Shown piece after piece: positions 7,772-16,771 of a DNA stretch of 38,563 nucleotides. The notes under the pieces are model-generated. The model was not told the origin of the DNA, searched no databases, and saw only the letters and a list, made by a program, of their open reading frames with translations. Where the stretch lies: positions 1-38,563 of the forward strand of contig JAFWEV010000029.1 in the NCBI GenBank assembly GCA_017512745.1, read 5' to 3'. Position numbers and translations under genes: made by a program. This DNA is from Oscillospiraceae bacterium. GTDB taxonomy: Bacteria > Bacillota > Clostridia > Oscillospirales > Ruminococcaceae. How positions within the stretch are numbered: the stretch's first letter is position 1; each line of letters opens with the position of its first letter.

Positions 7772-8311
7772 TCACCCGAGATACTCTTCAGTGGTGAGGA
7801 TCGTTGTCTGCACATAATCAAGACCCGCGATCACCAACTTAGTGGCAGCTTCGGTCTCGGGAGAGATCCCCGCAACGGCATCTTCGATATAGACCACAGG
7901 TATACCCAGATCTATCGCTTCCATTGCCGTAGCGAGGACGCAGCACTCTGCCACTACGCCAGTCAGGACGAGCCTGTCATATTCCTTCACAAGTTCGCAC
8001 AGTTCCGGGATCTTCATGGAAGAATATGTGCTCTTCTGCATGACCGGGTATCTGCCGAGGTACGGCTCGAGAGATTCCTCGATCTCATTGAGTTCTTCCG
8101 ATTCGTTTATCTCCTTATTGATAGTGTTGTAATCATACCATGTCCCGACCGGATCTGTCGGAGCGAGGAACTGTGTAAACACCACATCGGCTTTCCCGGA
8201 ATCGATAATCTTTCTGATATTCTCCAGCATCTTATCCGTATCATTGCATTCCCAGGGTTTCCCCTTCATATATGCATTCTGAACATCTATCACAAGAACA
8301 AGATCCTTCAT
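7772..8311 (-). CDS. Isochorismatase-family cysteine hydrolase
   Basis: 179 residues. The catalytic triad of the family is visible: Asp9 (VLVIDVQNAYM), Lys93 (MQKSTYSS) and Cys124 (AECCVLATAM), the latter followed by the usual ATA helix. The family includes nicotinamidases, isochorismatases, ureidoacrylate and N-carbamoyl hydrolases; the sequence does not settle the substrate. With several nucleoside-degrading enzymes nearby, a nicotinamidase or pyrimidine-catabolic role is possible. Start ATG has GGAGGG upstream. It is transcribed in the same direction as the anti-sigma gene, 60 bp away, probably from its own promoter. Confidence 0.9.
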   Translation of the reverse strand: MKDLVLVIDVQNAYMKGKPWECNDTDKMLENIRKIIDSGKADVVFTQFLAPTDPVGTWYDYNTINKEINESEELNEIEESLEPYLGRYPVMQKSTYSSMKIPELCELVKEYDRLVLTGVVAECCVLATAMEAIDLGIPVVYIEDAVAGISPETEAATKLVIAGLDYVQTTILTTEEYLG

Positions 8312-8371
8312 TTTTATATCCCTCCGTTGTTATGCTTACATAATAACACATCACGGGCTCTATTCATAAAC

Positions 8372-9262
8372 TCAGTTGTCTCTTCTCTTTTTGACCAGTC
8401 TGAGCAGGGTATAAAGCGCAGCAAATATTACGAATGAGATCACAACAGTGAATGCAAAATCCCTTACCATCGAATATGTCCTCGAATCAAATCCGCTCAC
8501 GATCATATGTGAAGCGATATAGGATACCGGCACAAGAATCAGAGTATTGAGCACAGATCTCATCCGCTCGTTCTTTCTCATCACGAGTCTCAGTATCACG
8601 AGTACAGCCAGAAATACCGCTGCGAGAATCACATAGTACCCAAGCGCCAATCTGGGTAATACCTGCATCCCGAAACCTATCTGAGTATCCGAGTTGGTGT
8701 AGAGGAGAATACTGTCGCTGCCCGTATTCTCTGTATAGTATATGAGCATCTCCGGACCGTCTGTCGGTATGGTCAGCGGCGCATTCATAGATACTCTGCC
8801 GAGCCATTCCTCAAGAGCAGTCGTATATGCGGATATGGTGTATATCAGCATTCCGTCAGGATCCGTGAACATATCGCAGTTATAGAATCTCACGTCATCC
8901 CTGAAATCAAGCGTCACGGTTCCGTTAGCATTTTCCGTGACGGTGATCAGCCCGTCCTCATATCTGTAATATGACGGTGAGGTAAACGCAGTCACCGCGG
9001 ACAGGATGAGCACCAGGGATATGAGTACAGTGAGAATAATGATGCCCGTTTTTTTCCTGCGCAGACCGCTTCTCAGTTTCGTAAGCGGTACTTCCTCTTC
9101 AGGCAGATGAATTGTTTCCGGTTCCTTTATCTCGGACAGTTTTCTCCTGCATTCCTCGCAGTGCCCCAGATGTCCGTCCACGAACGCTCTGGTGTCCTCG
9201 CTCACCATGTCTTCCGCGTAGAGCGGCAGAAGATCCCTGACTATACTGCATTCAGTTTTCAT
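8372..9262 (-). CDS. Zinc-finger anti-sigma factor, multi-pass membrane
   Basis: 296 residues from ATG at 9262, chosen because GGAGG lies just upstream; it overlaps the sigma gene by 11 bp. The N-terminus is a ZAS/zf-HC2 domain with His31, Cys35 and Cys38 (GHLGHCEECRR). One membrane helix follows at about 70-92, then an extracytoplasmic domain of about 100 residues and three helices near the C-terminus. Family knowledge: such proteins hold the ECF sigma at the membrane until a signal, often envelope stress, triggers release. Translational overlap with the sigma gene supports a cognate pair. Confidence 0.92.
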   Translation of the reverse strand: MKTECSIVRDLLPLYAEDMVSEDTRAFVDGHLGHCEECRRKLSEIKEPETIHLPEEEVPLTKLRSGLRRKKTGIIILTVLISLVLILSAVTAFTSPSYYRYEDGLITVTENANGTVTLDFRDDVRFYNCDMFTDPDGMLIYTISAYTTALEEWLGRVSMNAPLTIPTDGPEMLIYYTENTGSDSILLYTNSDTQIGFGMQVLPRLALGYYVILAAVFLAVLVILRLVMRKNERMRSVLNTLILVPVSYIASHMIVSGFDSRTYSMVRDFAFTVVISFVIFAALYTLLRLVKKRRDN

Positions 9263-9752
9263 CGTATTCCTCCTTGAGTCGGTCATATATTCTGGTTCTG
9301 GCGCGGTGATAGGTGACGCATGCCCAGTTCTCGGTCTTTCCGAACAGGGATCCTATCTGTCTAAAACTCATTTCGCCGTACACTCTCCACATGAAGACTT
9401 CCCTGTACGGTTCGTCCATCTGATGGAGAATCCTTTTGATCCTGTCAGCTTCATCAGCTTCGGCGATCCTTATATCAATCGGTATGTCCCCGGCCGGTAT
9501 CCCGGCATCTGTGTCATCAAGACTGTCGGTCCTTCCCAGGCGTTTCGCTCTCGTATAGTACAGATTCTTTGCGATCTGACACAGCCAGATCCTTATATCA
9601 CAGTCTCCCCTGAAACTGTCGAGGCTGTTCATTGTCTTGAAAAAAGTCTCGCTCGTTATGTCCTCTGCCAGATCATCATCGCCGGACAGTTTCTTTATAA
9701 ATCTGTACACGTCTCCGAAATATTTCCTGTATATCTCCTCGAGCTCCGTCAC
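9252..9752 (-). CDS. ECF-family RNA polymerase sigma factor
   Basis: 166 residues with region 2 (GDVYRFIKKLSGDDDLAEDITSETF motif area; FRGDCDIRIWLCQIAKNLYY) and region 4 (PYREVFMWRVYGEMSFRQIG then FGKTENWACVTYHRART). No regions 1 or 3, which defines ECF sigma factors. Its stop overlaps the start of the anti-sigma gene, so the two are co-translated. Target promoters are not evident here. The upstream gap (9753-9876) holds the terminator of the cyclase gene and must hold the promoter. Confidence 0.93.
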   Translation of the reverse strand: MTELEEIYRKYFGDVYRFIKKLSGDDDLAEDITSETFFKTMNSLDSFRGDCDIRIWLCQIAKNLYYTRAKRLGRTDSLDDTDAGIPAGDIPIDIRIAEADEADRIKRILHQMDEPYREVFMWRVYGEMSFRQIGSLFGKTENWACVTYHRARTRIYDRLKEEYDEN

Positions 9753-9804
9753 TCTGTCACCCCCTTTCTGTTATATATGACTTGCAAAAGAGAAAAATCT
9801 TACA

Positions 9805-9848
9805 AGAAAAAACGGAATAACCAAAAATATTTTTTCAATTACTCCGTT
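9805..9848 (-). terminator. Intrinsic terminator after the cyclase gene
   Basis: On the minus strand AACGGAGTAA pairs with TTATTCCGTT (10 bp, one G-U pair) across an 18-nt A/T-rich loop, then T-rich sequence. It separates the cyclase gene from the ECF operon. Confidence 0.75.
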
Positions 9849-9876
9849 TTGTTATTTTATTTGAATACTGCAGGTA

Positions 9877-10629
9877 TCACTCGGTGATCGCCCATACCCT
9901 TACGGGAAGACCTACTGCATTCTCGATCTTTGCCCATGCCGCGAAGAGGACTGCTCCCGCGGGCTGCACCTGATCAAGATTGCAGAGTACTTCTATCTGG
10001 AGTTTGCCCTTTTCAAGGACATATCTCTCACAGGCAAGATCTCCTGCCTTCGCGGCTTCTGCCGACGCGTCGGTATCAAGGGTCTCATGACCGTTTGCCG
10101 CGGCATTTCTGACCTCATAGATGTACTTGAGCGCGTCCAGCGACCAGCCCGGGAAATTCTCGCTTCCGTCCTCAGCGATACCGGAGAGCTTGTTCATATC
10201 AGGCCAGTTCTTGGACCAGTCTGTCCTGAGCGCCACAAACGCGCCGTCGGGGATATCTCCGTACTTTGCTTCATATGCCTTTATATCATCCACCGTTACC
10301 GCATAGTGACAGTCTTCCTTGACTTTATCGGTGATGTCGATCACGCAGAGAGGGAAAACGGCGTCTTCAACGCCGAACTTTTCGGATCTTGCGCCTTCTT
10401 TGTCAAAGTGCCCAGGAAAATCAATGTGAGTTCCGAACTGTCCGGGGAATTTGAATGTCTGGATGACGCATTCTAGCATGGGATTTCCCCAGTCGAATAC
10501 CACCTTTCCCAGTTCGACCGATCCGTCGGGAATGCCCGCCCAATATGGACTGTCATTGTTTAGTCCATGTGTGAGGTCGACCCATTTGAGTTTTTTTGCT
10601 TCTTCAAGTGCTGCCCAGAGTTTATACAT
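9877..10629 (-). CDS. Metal-dependent cyclase-family hydrolase (kynurenine formamidase-like)
   Basis: 250 residues from ATG at 10629, preceded by AAGGGG 6 nt upstream; an ATG nine codons earlier lacks a ribosome site. The family signature HxGTHxDxPxHF is present as FGTHIDFPGHF with His68, Asp70 and His74 as metal ligands, and a HETLDTD segment lies near residue 178. The cyclase/KynB superfamily hydrolyses N-formyl amides or lactams. Here the signature starts GQFGTH, so the first His is replaced by Gln. Substrate cannot be read from sequence. It is a single-gene unit with terminators on both sides. Confidence 0.88.
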   Translation of the reverse strand: MYKLWAALEEAKKLKWVDLTHGLNNDSPYWAGIPDGSVELGKVVFDWGNPMLECVIQTFKFPGQFGTHIDFPGHFDKEGARSEKFGVEDAVFPLCVIDITDKVKEDCHYAVTVDDIKAYEAKYGDIPDGAFVALRTDWSKNWPDMNKLSGIAEDGSENFPGWSLDALKYIYEVRNAAANGHETLDTDASAEAAKAGDLACERYVLEKGKLQIEVLCNLDQVQPAGAVLFAAWAKIENAVGLPVRVWAITE

Positions 10630-10830
10630 GATCTTGCCCCTTTCGATTTTTTTCAATTATATCAAACCGCACTCAATACTGTATACAAAGTATTAGCCAT
10701 AGAAAATAGATTTCACCGTTTTTCTGCACAACTATTATGGTAATACGCTCTTCCGATTCGTGTGGTACTTCGGATCCTCAGATTATTTCAGGCTGTTTCA
10801 AAAGCTTCGCACATGAAACCAGCAATAAAC

Positions 10831-10871
10831 AAAAAATATCCCCCGAGTTAGAAAACCCGAAGGATATTTTT
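10831..10871 (-). terminator. Intrinsic terminator after the tandem nucleoside hydrolases
   Basis: On the minus strand AAAAATATCC and GGATATTTTTT pair around an inner CGGG-containing hairpin (TTCGGGTTTTCTAACTCGGG region); ends in six T. About 20 bp after the hydrolase stop codon. Confidence 0.8.
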
Positions 10872-10892
10872 AGAAAATGATTGTTGATCTGT

Positions 10893-11882
10893 TCAGTTAA
10901 GCTTGTAGAGTGTTTCCGTGATAAGTTTCGCGAATCCCTCCGCATCAGCCTCAATGACTACGGAACAATTCTTATGAAAATGCCTATGAAGCATTCTGGT
11001 GTAATAGCTATCGAGGTCCTCTCTTCCGTTTGCGGCCTTTCTGAATTCGACTACTGTCTGTCCTCTTGTGTGCTCACCTACGAGATCTACAGTGACATCA
11101 GTGTCGAATGTCTTGTAGAGAGACGGGTCGATTATATATGCAACGGCATTTGCATCACAAATATTGACTGTTTTTAGTCCTCTTAATTTTTTGCTTATAC
11201 CATAGAAATCTAAGAGTTCTCCAGCAAGTTTCCCTGCTCTAGTATCAATTTTCTTCCATTCATCTATCGTATCAAAAGATACACCTGCAGCCTCAGTAGA
11301 GTTGATGCTGTGCATGACGATCGGCACTCCGCTCTCAAATACAACGTAGGCGCTTTCCGGGTCGACCCAGATATTGTACTCGGCTGCGGGAGTAACATTG
11401 CCCTGAAGAGTATTTCCGCCCATCAGAGTGATATACGCGATCTTATCCTTGAGTTCGGGATATGTGAGGAACAGAAGAGCAATATTGCAGAGCGGTCCAA
11501 GAGGGGCAAGAACGACCTTCTCTTCGCTCTCCTTCAGGACTTTCGCGATGAGGTCAACAGCCTTCATGTCAACGGGCTTTAAGTCGTGCGGCGCAAATAC
11601 AGGTCCTTCAAGTCCGCTCTCGCCGTGGACCTTGATGCCTGCCCGTCTGTCGAGCGGATGCATCATAGGATCGGCGCATCCCATTGCCACCGGGATATCT
11701 CCCCTGCCGAAGTAACTGAGAACATTGAGAGCATTTTTCGTCGTATTTTCGACCGTGGAGTTCCCGCAGATCGTCGTGATTGCCTTGACATCTATCTTAT
11801 CACTCGCGAGAGCCAGCATGATGGCAAAAACGTCATCATGACCGGGATCGGTATCTATAATTACAGGTATTTTACTCATCAT
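10893..11882 (-). CDS. Inosine-uridine-type nucleoside hydrolase, Cys active-site class
   Basis: 329 residues from ATG at 11882, 5 nt after AAGGAGG; the next codon is also ATG. The calcium-binding signature DTDPGHDD spans residues 10-17 and LMGGN plus the EYNIWVDPESA segment are present. In the C-terminal active-site segment the usual HD is replaced by CD (NICDANAVAYI), so the acid histidine of classical enzymes is a cysteine. The family cleaves ribonucleosides to base and ribose. It follows the next hydrolase with only a 10-bp gap; the stop codon of that gene is part of this ribosome binding site. Same operon, likely coupled translation. Confidence 0.93.
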   Translation of the reverse strand: MMSKIPVIIDTDPGHDDVFAIMLALASDKIDVKAITTICGNSTVENTTKNALNVLSYFGRGDIPVAMGCADPMMHPLDRRAGIKVHGESGLEGPVFAPHDLKPVDMKAVDLIAKVLKESEEKVVLAPLGPLCNIALLFLTYPELKDKIAYITLMGGNTLQGNVTPAAEYNIWVDPESAYVVFESGVPIVMHSINSTEAAGVSFDTIDEWKKIDTRAGKLAGELLDFYGISKKLRGLKTVNICDANAVAYIIDPSLYKTFDTDVTVDLVGEHTRGQTVVEFRKAANGREDLDSYYTRMLHRHFHKNCSVVIEADAEGFAKLITETLYKLN

Positions 11883-11892
11883 ATGTTCCTCC

Positions 11893-12825
11893 TTACCAGC
11901 AGTATTTTCTGAACATCTCGCGGAACATGTCGAAGAACATCTTTCCGTCAGAAGTGATCGAGACCTTGCACTTGGGCTGCTTACTGTCGGGATCGAAAAA
12001 TGCTTTGCTGTTGTTGATATCACAGACCGTCATTCCAGTGGTGAGCGGTGATCTTGTTTCGATATCGACTGTGCAATCTACCCACTGTGCGAAATTGTCA
12101 TCCATGATGGAAGCAACCGTGACTGCGTCACAGAGCGGGAATCCCTGCCTGTACTCAAGGAGTTCCAAACAGACTTTTCTGATCTCCGGATTGAGATCAT
12201 CGGGCATGAGTTCTTCAGCCTGCTCTCTGGTCATGGCGCATGGCGGAAGAGCGTTCAGTCCGACCATGACGATCGGGATCTCGGTCTTGAAGACTATATC
12301 CGCAGCATGTGAATCGTGGCAGATATTTGCCTCTCCGAACGGTCCCATATTACCGGTGGTCGTTGAACCGCCCATGATGACGATCCTCTTGATCAGGGAT
12401 TTGAGATCCGGATATTTGAAGAAGGCGATACCGAGATTCGTGAGAGGGCCTACGGCGATTATCTGGAGCTCTCCCTTTGCCTTTACGGCCTCCTCATAGA
12501 GAACATCCCATGCTTTCTTCTCATCGAGGTCAACACCGGATGAATCCAGTTTAACGGTGCCGAGTCCCGTGGGGCCATGGGCTCCTTTCGGAACATCGAC
12601 AGGCTTGATCATATGAGTGTTCGCGCCTTCCGCGAGGCGTGTCCCGCTCATTCTGAACAGCTTGTAGATCCCTTTGGCGTTGTCCGTCACTGTCTCGAGT
12701 GTATTGTTGCCCGGAACGGTGCAGACAGCCTTGATGTCGAACATATCACATGAGTTCAGCAGCATCCATGCAAAGAAATCATCGACACCCGGATCTGAAT
12801 CGAATACAACAGGAATTTTATTCAT
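11893..12825 (-). CDS. Nucleoside hydrolase, Cys active-site class (tandem partner)
   Basis: 310 residues from ATG at 12825 with AGGAGG upstream; a longer frame starting at 12882 lacks a ribosome site. Signature DSDPGVDD at residues 9-16 (His of GHDD replaced by Val), IMGGSTTTGN and the FGEANICHDSHAA segment define the family. As in its tandem neighbour the C-terminal HD is CD (PLCDAVTVASI). Two adjacent diverged copies suggest either different base preference or a hetero-oligomer. No transporter lies next to them in this window. Confidence 0.93.
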   Translation of the reverse strand: MNKIPVVFDSDPGVDDFFAWMLLNSCDMFDIKAVCTVPGNNTLETVTDNAKGIYKLFRMSGTRLAEGANTHMIKPVDVPKGAHGPTGLGTVKLDSSGVDLDEKKAWDVLYEEAVKAKGELQIIAVGPLTNLGIAFFKYPDLKSLIKRIVIMGGSTTTGNMGPFGEANICHDSHAADIVFKTEIPIVMVGLNALPPCAMTREQAEELMPDDLNPEIRKVCLELLEYRQGFPLCDAVTVASIMDDNFAQWVDCTVDIETRSPLTTGMTVCDINNSKAFFDPDSKQPKCKVSITSDGKMFFDMFREMFRKYCW

Positions 12826-13005
12826 TCTTTCCCCTCCTAAAATATTTCTTTCATATATTAATTTACATACCTTGCTTGTCATAATCCATTGTCACAAACA
12901 CAGAAGTTTTCCCGAAACTTTTGTGGCAATTATCTCCGTCTGACTGAAATACATTTGTCTGTTCCTTTGGGCGCAGGAGCAATCGCGTTATTTTCTGTTC
13001 CAAAT

Positions 13006-13035
13006 AAAAAAGCTTCGGAGACACTCCGAAGCTTT
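13006..13035 (-). terminator. Strong bidirectional terminator after the VanY gene
   Basis: AAAAAAGCTTCGGAG pairs perfectly with CTCCGAAGCTTTTTT across a 3-nt loop. It ends the RACo/methyltransferase/VanY operon 18 bp after the VanY stop codon. Confidence 0.93.
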
Positions 13036-13053
13036 TTTCTATCTTTCGTGATT

Positions 13054-13971
13054 TCAGTGATCCGTCTTGCCGAGATACTCCTCAAGACATACTCCCTGTT
13101 CCATTATTTCCTTGGCGGCTTCCTTGCCGACATATCTGTAATGCCAGGGCTCATAAATGATGCCGGTTATATCCTCCTTGTCCTCCGGGAACCTCAGAAT
13201 AAATCCGTACTTCCAGCAGTTTTCCATCATCCACTGCTGCGTCGCATTATTTGCCTGGGTGGAGTTCAGCTGGCGCTCATTCGTATCGACTATATCGAGA
13301 GCAAGTCCCAGCTGATGTTCACTTGTTCCGGGGATCGCCACAACAGTTGCGGCCTTCACCTTGGCTTCATCTTCATCATAGCCGTAGCCTATCCACTGCT
13401 GCACCTGGTTGTTGTAGAGATACACCTGTGTATCCCATGTCCTGTACGCAGAGCAGATATACGGTGAATGCCCAGCGGCTCTGCAGTCGTCCATAAACTG
13501 CTGAAGATCGGGATACGCCCTCTCATCCACATAGAGACCGTTGGAGAGTTTGATTACGGGGACTTCATATCCGTCGGGGAGCTTGTTCCATGGATTTACG
13601 AGAATAAGCCTCCAGTCTCCGTCGACATCCGTAGTCACGACTTCGCCCTCCGATTCTTCTTCCGATTCTTCGCTGCTTTCCTCTTCTTCGGACTCCTCTT
13701 CGGATTCTTCTTCAGAACTTTCCTCCGAAGATTCTTCCTCTGTTTCTGAGGTGACAGCCTGGGATTCTTCGGTTATCTCCGTCTCGGAAGATATCTCGGA
13801 TATCTCTTCCGCCGACTCTTCCGGAACTCTGTTTTTGTTTCTGTATCCCTTTATGACCAGAGCAGCTACTCCGGCCAGGACAGCCAGTCCGACGATTATT
13901 GCGATTATGATGACTGCTCTGTTGTTTCTGTTAGGTTCACTGTATCCACGACCATCTGACCTGTAGAGCAT
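13054..13971 (-). CDS. VanY-type D-alanyl-D-alanine carboxypeptidase, membrane anchored with acidic linker
   Basis: 305 residues. A cytoplasmic stub, one helix at about 19-41, a 60-residue Glu/Ser linker (about 50-112), then the peptidase M15B domain. Zinc and catalytic motifs are visible: SAYRTWDTQ, GTSEHQLGLALDI (SxHxxGxAxD) and EPWHYRYVG. It should trim terminal D-Ala from peptidoglycan stem peptides outside the cell; the acidic linker probably lets it reach into the wall. It lies 18 bp after the homocysteine methyltransferase on the same strand, probably as the last gene of that operon, though no functional link is apparent. Confidence 0.93.
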   Translation of the reverse strand: MLYRSDGRGYSEPNRNNRAVIIIAIIVGLAVLAGVAALVIKGYRNKNRVPEESAEEISEISSETEITEESQAVTSETEEESSEESSEEESEEESEEEESSEESEEESEGEVVTTDVDGDWRLILVNPWNKLPDGYEVPVIKLSNGLYVDERAYPDLQQFMDDCRAAGHSPYICSAYRTWDTQVYLYNNQVQQWIGYGYDEDEAKVKAATVVAIPGTSEHQLGLALDIVDTNERQLNSTQANNATQQWMMENCWKYGFILRFPEDKEDITGIIYEPWHYRYVGKEAAKEIMEQGVCLEEYLGKTDH

Positions 13972-13989
13972 ATGACCACCTTCTCTTCA

Positions 13990-15207
13990 TCAGTAAATGA
14001 GTCCGTACTTCTTTGAGAATACTGTCAGGACCTCATCATCAAGTCTGCCTTCGTACAAGGCTCTTCCGTTGTAATTTCTCAGCATCTTCTCAAGAATATC
14101 CGCGTCATCACACACTATGCACAGCGGCTTATCCATCATATACATATTATCTGTCAGCAGCTCGACGTCTGCAAGTGTATTAAGTCTGACCGAAATGAAT
14201 GCTGAACTGCTCTCGTTCTCTTCCTCGATGTCATCTCCGATATCTTCCGTGACTGTGAGGATCTTCCCGCACTTTTCATCGGGATCTATCTCGAATACAG
14301 CTTTCTCGGTCGCGCAGATCAGCTTATCCGTATTCTCCGGCGCGGGAGCTCTGAGTGTGACTTTTTTGACAGATTCGCTTATGACCTTTATATACCCGGC
14401 ATCGGTCCCGCAGCACCCTCCGAACAGCTGCACACCGTTTGCAGCATATTCGGGGATGCATTCAGCATACTCATCCGGGGTGCAGTTATACACTGCCCTG
14501 TCATCGATGAATTCCGGCTTGCCGGCGTTCGGCTTTGCAACCAGCGGTATCCTTGCATACTTCCTGAGTCTCCCGAATGGCGGGATCATATCCCTGGGGC
14601 CGACAGAACAGTTGAGCCCGAATGCATCTGCTCCCATCGCCTGCATTATTACGAGAGCCGCCTCGACGTCTCCGCCCGACAGGGTCTTCCCGATCTCATT
14701 GCAGGTGAAGGACACTATTACCGGTTTGCTGCTTATATTCTTTACGGCAATTATTGCGGCTCTTGCGTCAGACAGAGTCATCATGGTCTCTATGACATAG
14801 AGATCCACCCCTGCTTTTTCCAGTCCGCGTACCTGCTCCTCGTAATTTTCCACGAGCTCATCGAACGTAATCGATCCGAGCGGAACGGCGAACAGTCCCG
14901 TGGGCGCTATATCGCCTGCCACAAGCGCTCTGCCTTCGGCTGCCTGCTTTGAGAGAAGAGCGAGTTTTTCGTTGTATTCTTCTGTTTTATTGAATATCCC
15001 GTTCTCCTCGAGTTTTACCCTGTTTCCTCCAAAGGTCGGCGTATAAATAACGTTGCTCCCGGCCTCAATATACCCCTTCTGAAGTCTGATTATCGTTTCG
15101 GGGTTATCGAGCGCCCACTGTTCCGCGCAGACATCTCCTTTGAATCCCATCTTCTGAAGTTCCGTTCCGGTAGCTCCGTCGAGAATAAGCGGCAGATAAA
15201 GTTCCAT
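13990..15207 (-). CDS. Homocysteine S-methyltransferase (methionine synthase N-terminal-type)
   Basis: 405 residues from ATG at 15207; the ribosome site GGAGG overlaps the last codons of the upstream gene. The N-terminal ~290 residues are a homocysteine-binding barrel: LILDGATGTELQKMG, TPTFGGNR, then the zinc cysteines in GLNCSVGP and GGCCGT. The protein lacks the folate, cap and B12 modules of full MetH. The last ~110 residues (with an acidic stretch DDIEEENESS) are not family-typical and I do not recognise them. It probably accepts a methyl group from a corrinoid protein, for which the fused corrinoid methyltransferase at 17337-19064 is the obvious local candidate. Confidence 0.92.
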   Translation of the reverse strand: MELYLPLILDGATGTELQKMGFKGDVCAEQWALDNPETIIRLQKGYIEAGSNVIYTPTFGGNRVKLEENGIFNKTEEYNEKLALLSKQAAEGRALVAGDIAPTGLFAVPLGSITFDELVENYEEQVRGLEKAGVDLYVIETMMTLSDARAAIIAVKNISSKPVIVSFTCNEIGKTLSGGDVEAALVIMQAMGADAFGLNCSVGPRDMIPPFGRLRKYARIPLVAKPNAGKPEFIDDRAVYNCTPDEYAECIPEYAANGVQLFGGCCGTDAGYIKVISESVKKVTLRAPAPENTDKLICATEKAVFEIDPDEKCGKILTVTEDIGDDIEEENESSSAFISVRLNTLADVELLTDNMYMMDKPLCIVCDDADILEKMLRNYNGRALYEGRLDDEVLTVFSKKYGLIY

Positions 15208-15211
15208 ATAA

Positions 15212-16696
15212 TTATCCTCCAAACATCATGTTGTCGATATATCTTTCATTGAATGAGCCGAGCTGTGACAGTTCCACATAGCGGCACTTTTCTTTTACAC
15301 TGATCAGTTCCTTCTCAGGCATGCCCCGTGACATCGCTTTCATCGTACCCTTGAGGCTCGTGTTGCCGACAGGTATGCACCTGTCTTTCAGCGCAGCCGG
15401 TATCATCCCAATATTCACTGCGGACCCGATATCCAGAAGCGTTCCGAAACCTCCTGCCAGAAAGACGGCGTCTATATCTTCCGCCGATATGGACGTTTCC
15501 GACATCAGGGTCTCAATTCCCGCCGCAACAGCGGCTTTTGCCATCTGCAGCATCCTTACGTCTTTTGCTGAGAGATATACTCCATCCGCAAGTGCAAGTG
15601 ATCCGTTTTCGTCGTCGTCTTCGGTATATCCGTCAAGTTCGACTTCGGATTCCTCCGGCGGAAGAAATCTGCCGGACATATCGATTATACCCTCATCGAG
15701 AAGTGCGGATACGATATCTATGAGCCCCGATCCGCATATCCCTTTTGCCGGAACATTGCCTATGACCTTGCATACAAGTTTGCCGTTTTTTATTGTCGCA
15801 TGCTCGACCGCTCCGTTCGTTCCCGGCATCCCGCATTCAATATTTCCGCCTTCGAAAGCCGGTCCACTCGCAACGGAACAGCATGTCACCGCATCTCCGC
15901 TTATCAGCGCCATTTCTCCGTTTGTGCCGATATCTATAAACAGTGCATTGCCAACGCCTTTAAGTCTGTCTTCGAGATAAAACAGTCCGGCGGTGAGGTC
16001 TCCGCCGAAATAACCGGCTACGCAGGGCATGAGATGCGCTTTTATCCCGCATATGTCCAGGATACTGTCGTCTCCCAGAAAAAGCGTTTCCGGCGCGAAC
16101 GGATACACCGTGATGGGAAACGGATCCTTTCCCGCAAGAATATGCTGCATTACCGTGTTTCCCCCGATACACATCTCTTCCGGAATGGGCACGTGATTTT
16201 CCGCGCAGAGGGTTTCTGTCATCTCGTATATCTGTCTCTTAAGTTCACCGGAAAGCTTACCGAGCGCGTCATGCTCCTTTATGTATGAAGCTCTGGAGAT
16301 GACGTCGCTGCCATAACCCGTAAGCCTGTTGATCTCCGTTTTCTCAAACAGTCTTCCGTTTCTAACAACGGCAATGCTGACAGTTGTCGTTCCGAGATCA
16401 CAGGCCGCTGCATCGTATGAGAGGTCCAGGTCCCCGGTCCGGTTGGCGGTTTTTATTCCGCCGGCATCCTTATCCGGAAGCCGTACCGAAATGTCGGTCA
16501 GAACTCTGTACCCGCAGGCAAGAATACGCTCTGTGTCATCACCGGTCACTATATCTACGGCACATTTGCCGCATGTGCCGTGACCTCCGCAATCCGCGGC
16601 GATATGTATGCCGGCAGAGCGAAGGATGCTGAGCAGATCATCACCTTTTTCAGCTTCTATTTTCCTCTCTTCGGTTGTCACAACAATTGTGGACAT
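15212..16696 (-). CDS. RACo-like ATP-dependent corrinoid reductive activator (2Fe-2S plus ASKHA ATPase)
   Basis: 494 residues. The N-terminal ferredoxin domain carries Cys36, Cys42, Cys45 and Cys61 in the plant-type 2Fe-2S spacing (CGGHGTCGKC). After a linker, an ASKHA/actin-like ATPase domain starts near residue 95 with ACDLGTTTVSIAV; FIDIGTNGEMALI and FLAGGFGTLLDIG are its other nucleotide-binding motifs. Such proteins reactivate cobalamin that has slipped to Co(II) in methyltransferase cycles. Its gene heads the operon with the homocysteine methyltransferase and is divergent from the corrinoid fusion gene 75 bp plus one small gene away, so that fusion protein is the likely client. Confidence 0.94.
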   Translation of the reverse strand: MSTIVVTTEERKIEAEKGDDLLSILRSAGIHIAADCGGHGTCGKCAVDIVTGDDTERILACGYRVLTDISVRLPDKDAGGIKTANRTGDLDLSYDAAACDLGTTTVSIAVVRNGRLFEKTEINRLTGYGSDVISRASYIKEHDALGKLSGELKRQIYEMTETLCAENHVPIPEEMCIGGNTVMQHILAGKDPFPITVYPFAPETLFLGDDSILDICGIKAHLMPCVAGYFGGDLTAGLFYLEDRLKGVGNALFIDIGTNGEMALISGDAVTCCSVASGPAFEGGNIECGMPGTNGAVEHATIKNGKLVCKVIGNVPAKGICGSGLIDIVSALLDEGIIDMSGRFLPPEESEVELDGYTEDDDENGSLALADGVYLSAKDVRMLQMAKAAVAAGIETLMSETSISAEDIDAVFLAGGFGTLLDIGSAVNIGMIPAALKDRCIPVGNTSLKGTMKAMSRGMPEKELISVKEKCRYVELSQLGSFNERYIDNMMFGG

Positions 16697-16771
16697 TGAC
16701 TATTGCCTTTGGAAAAGTTTATCGATACTATTAATGAATAACATCCTATCAAAATAACGGGTAATAATAAA
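16697..16771. promoter_or_regulatory. Divergent promoter region of the corrinoid cluster
   Basis: This 75-bp gap must carry the promoters of both halves of the cluster. It is AT-rich, and TTGACT or TTGCCT with GATACT are candidate elements on the plus strand. No clear operator palindrome or riboswitch is visible. Confidence 0.45.

Noticed and set aside
7670..8437. 255-codon open frame on the plus strand after the DUF3021 gene
   Set aside because: Runs through a strong terminator and is antisense to the isochorismatase-family gene.
13617..13830. Low-complexity serine-rich plus-strand frame opposite the VanY gene
   Set aside because: Mirror image of the Glu/Ser linker codons; no start signal or family motif.
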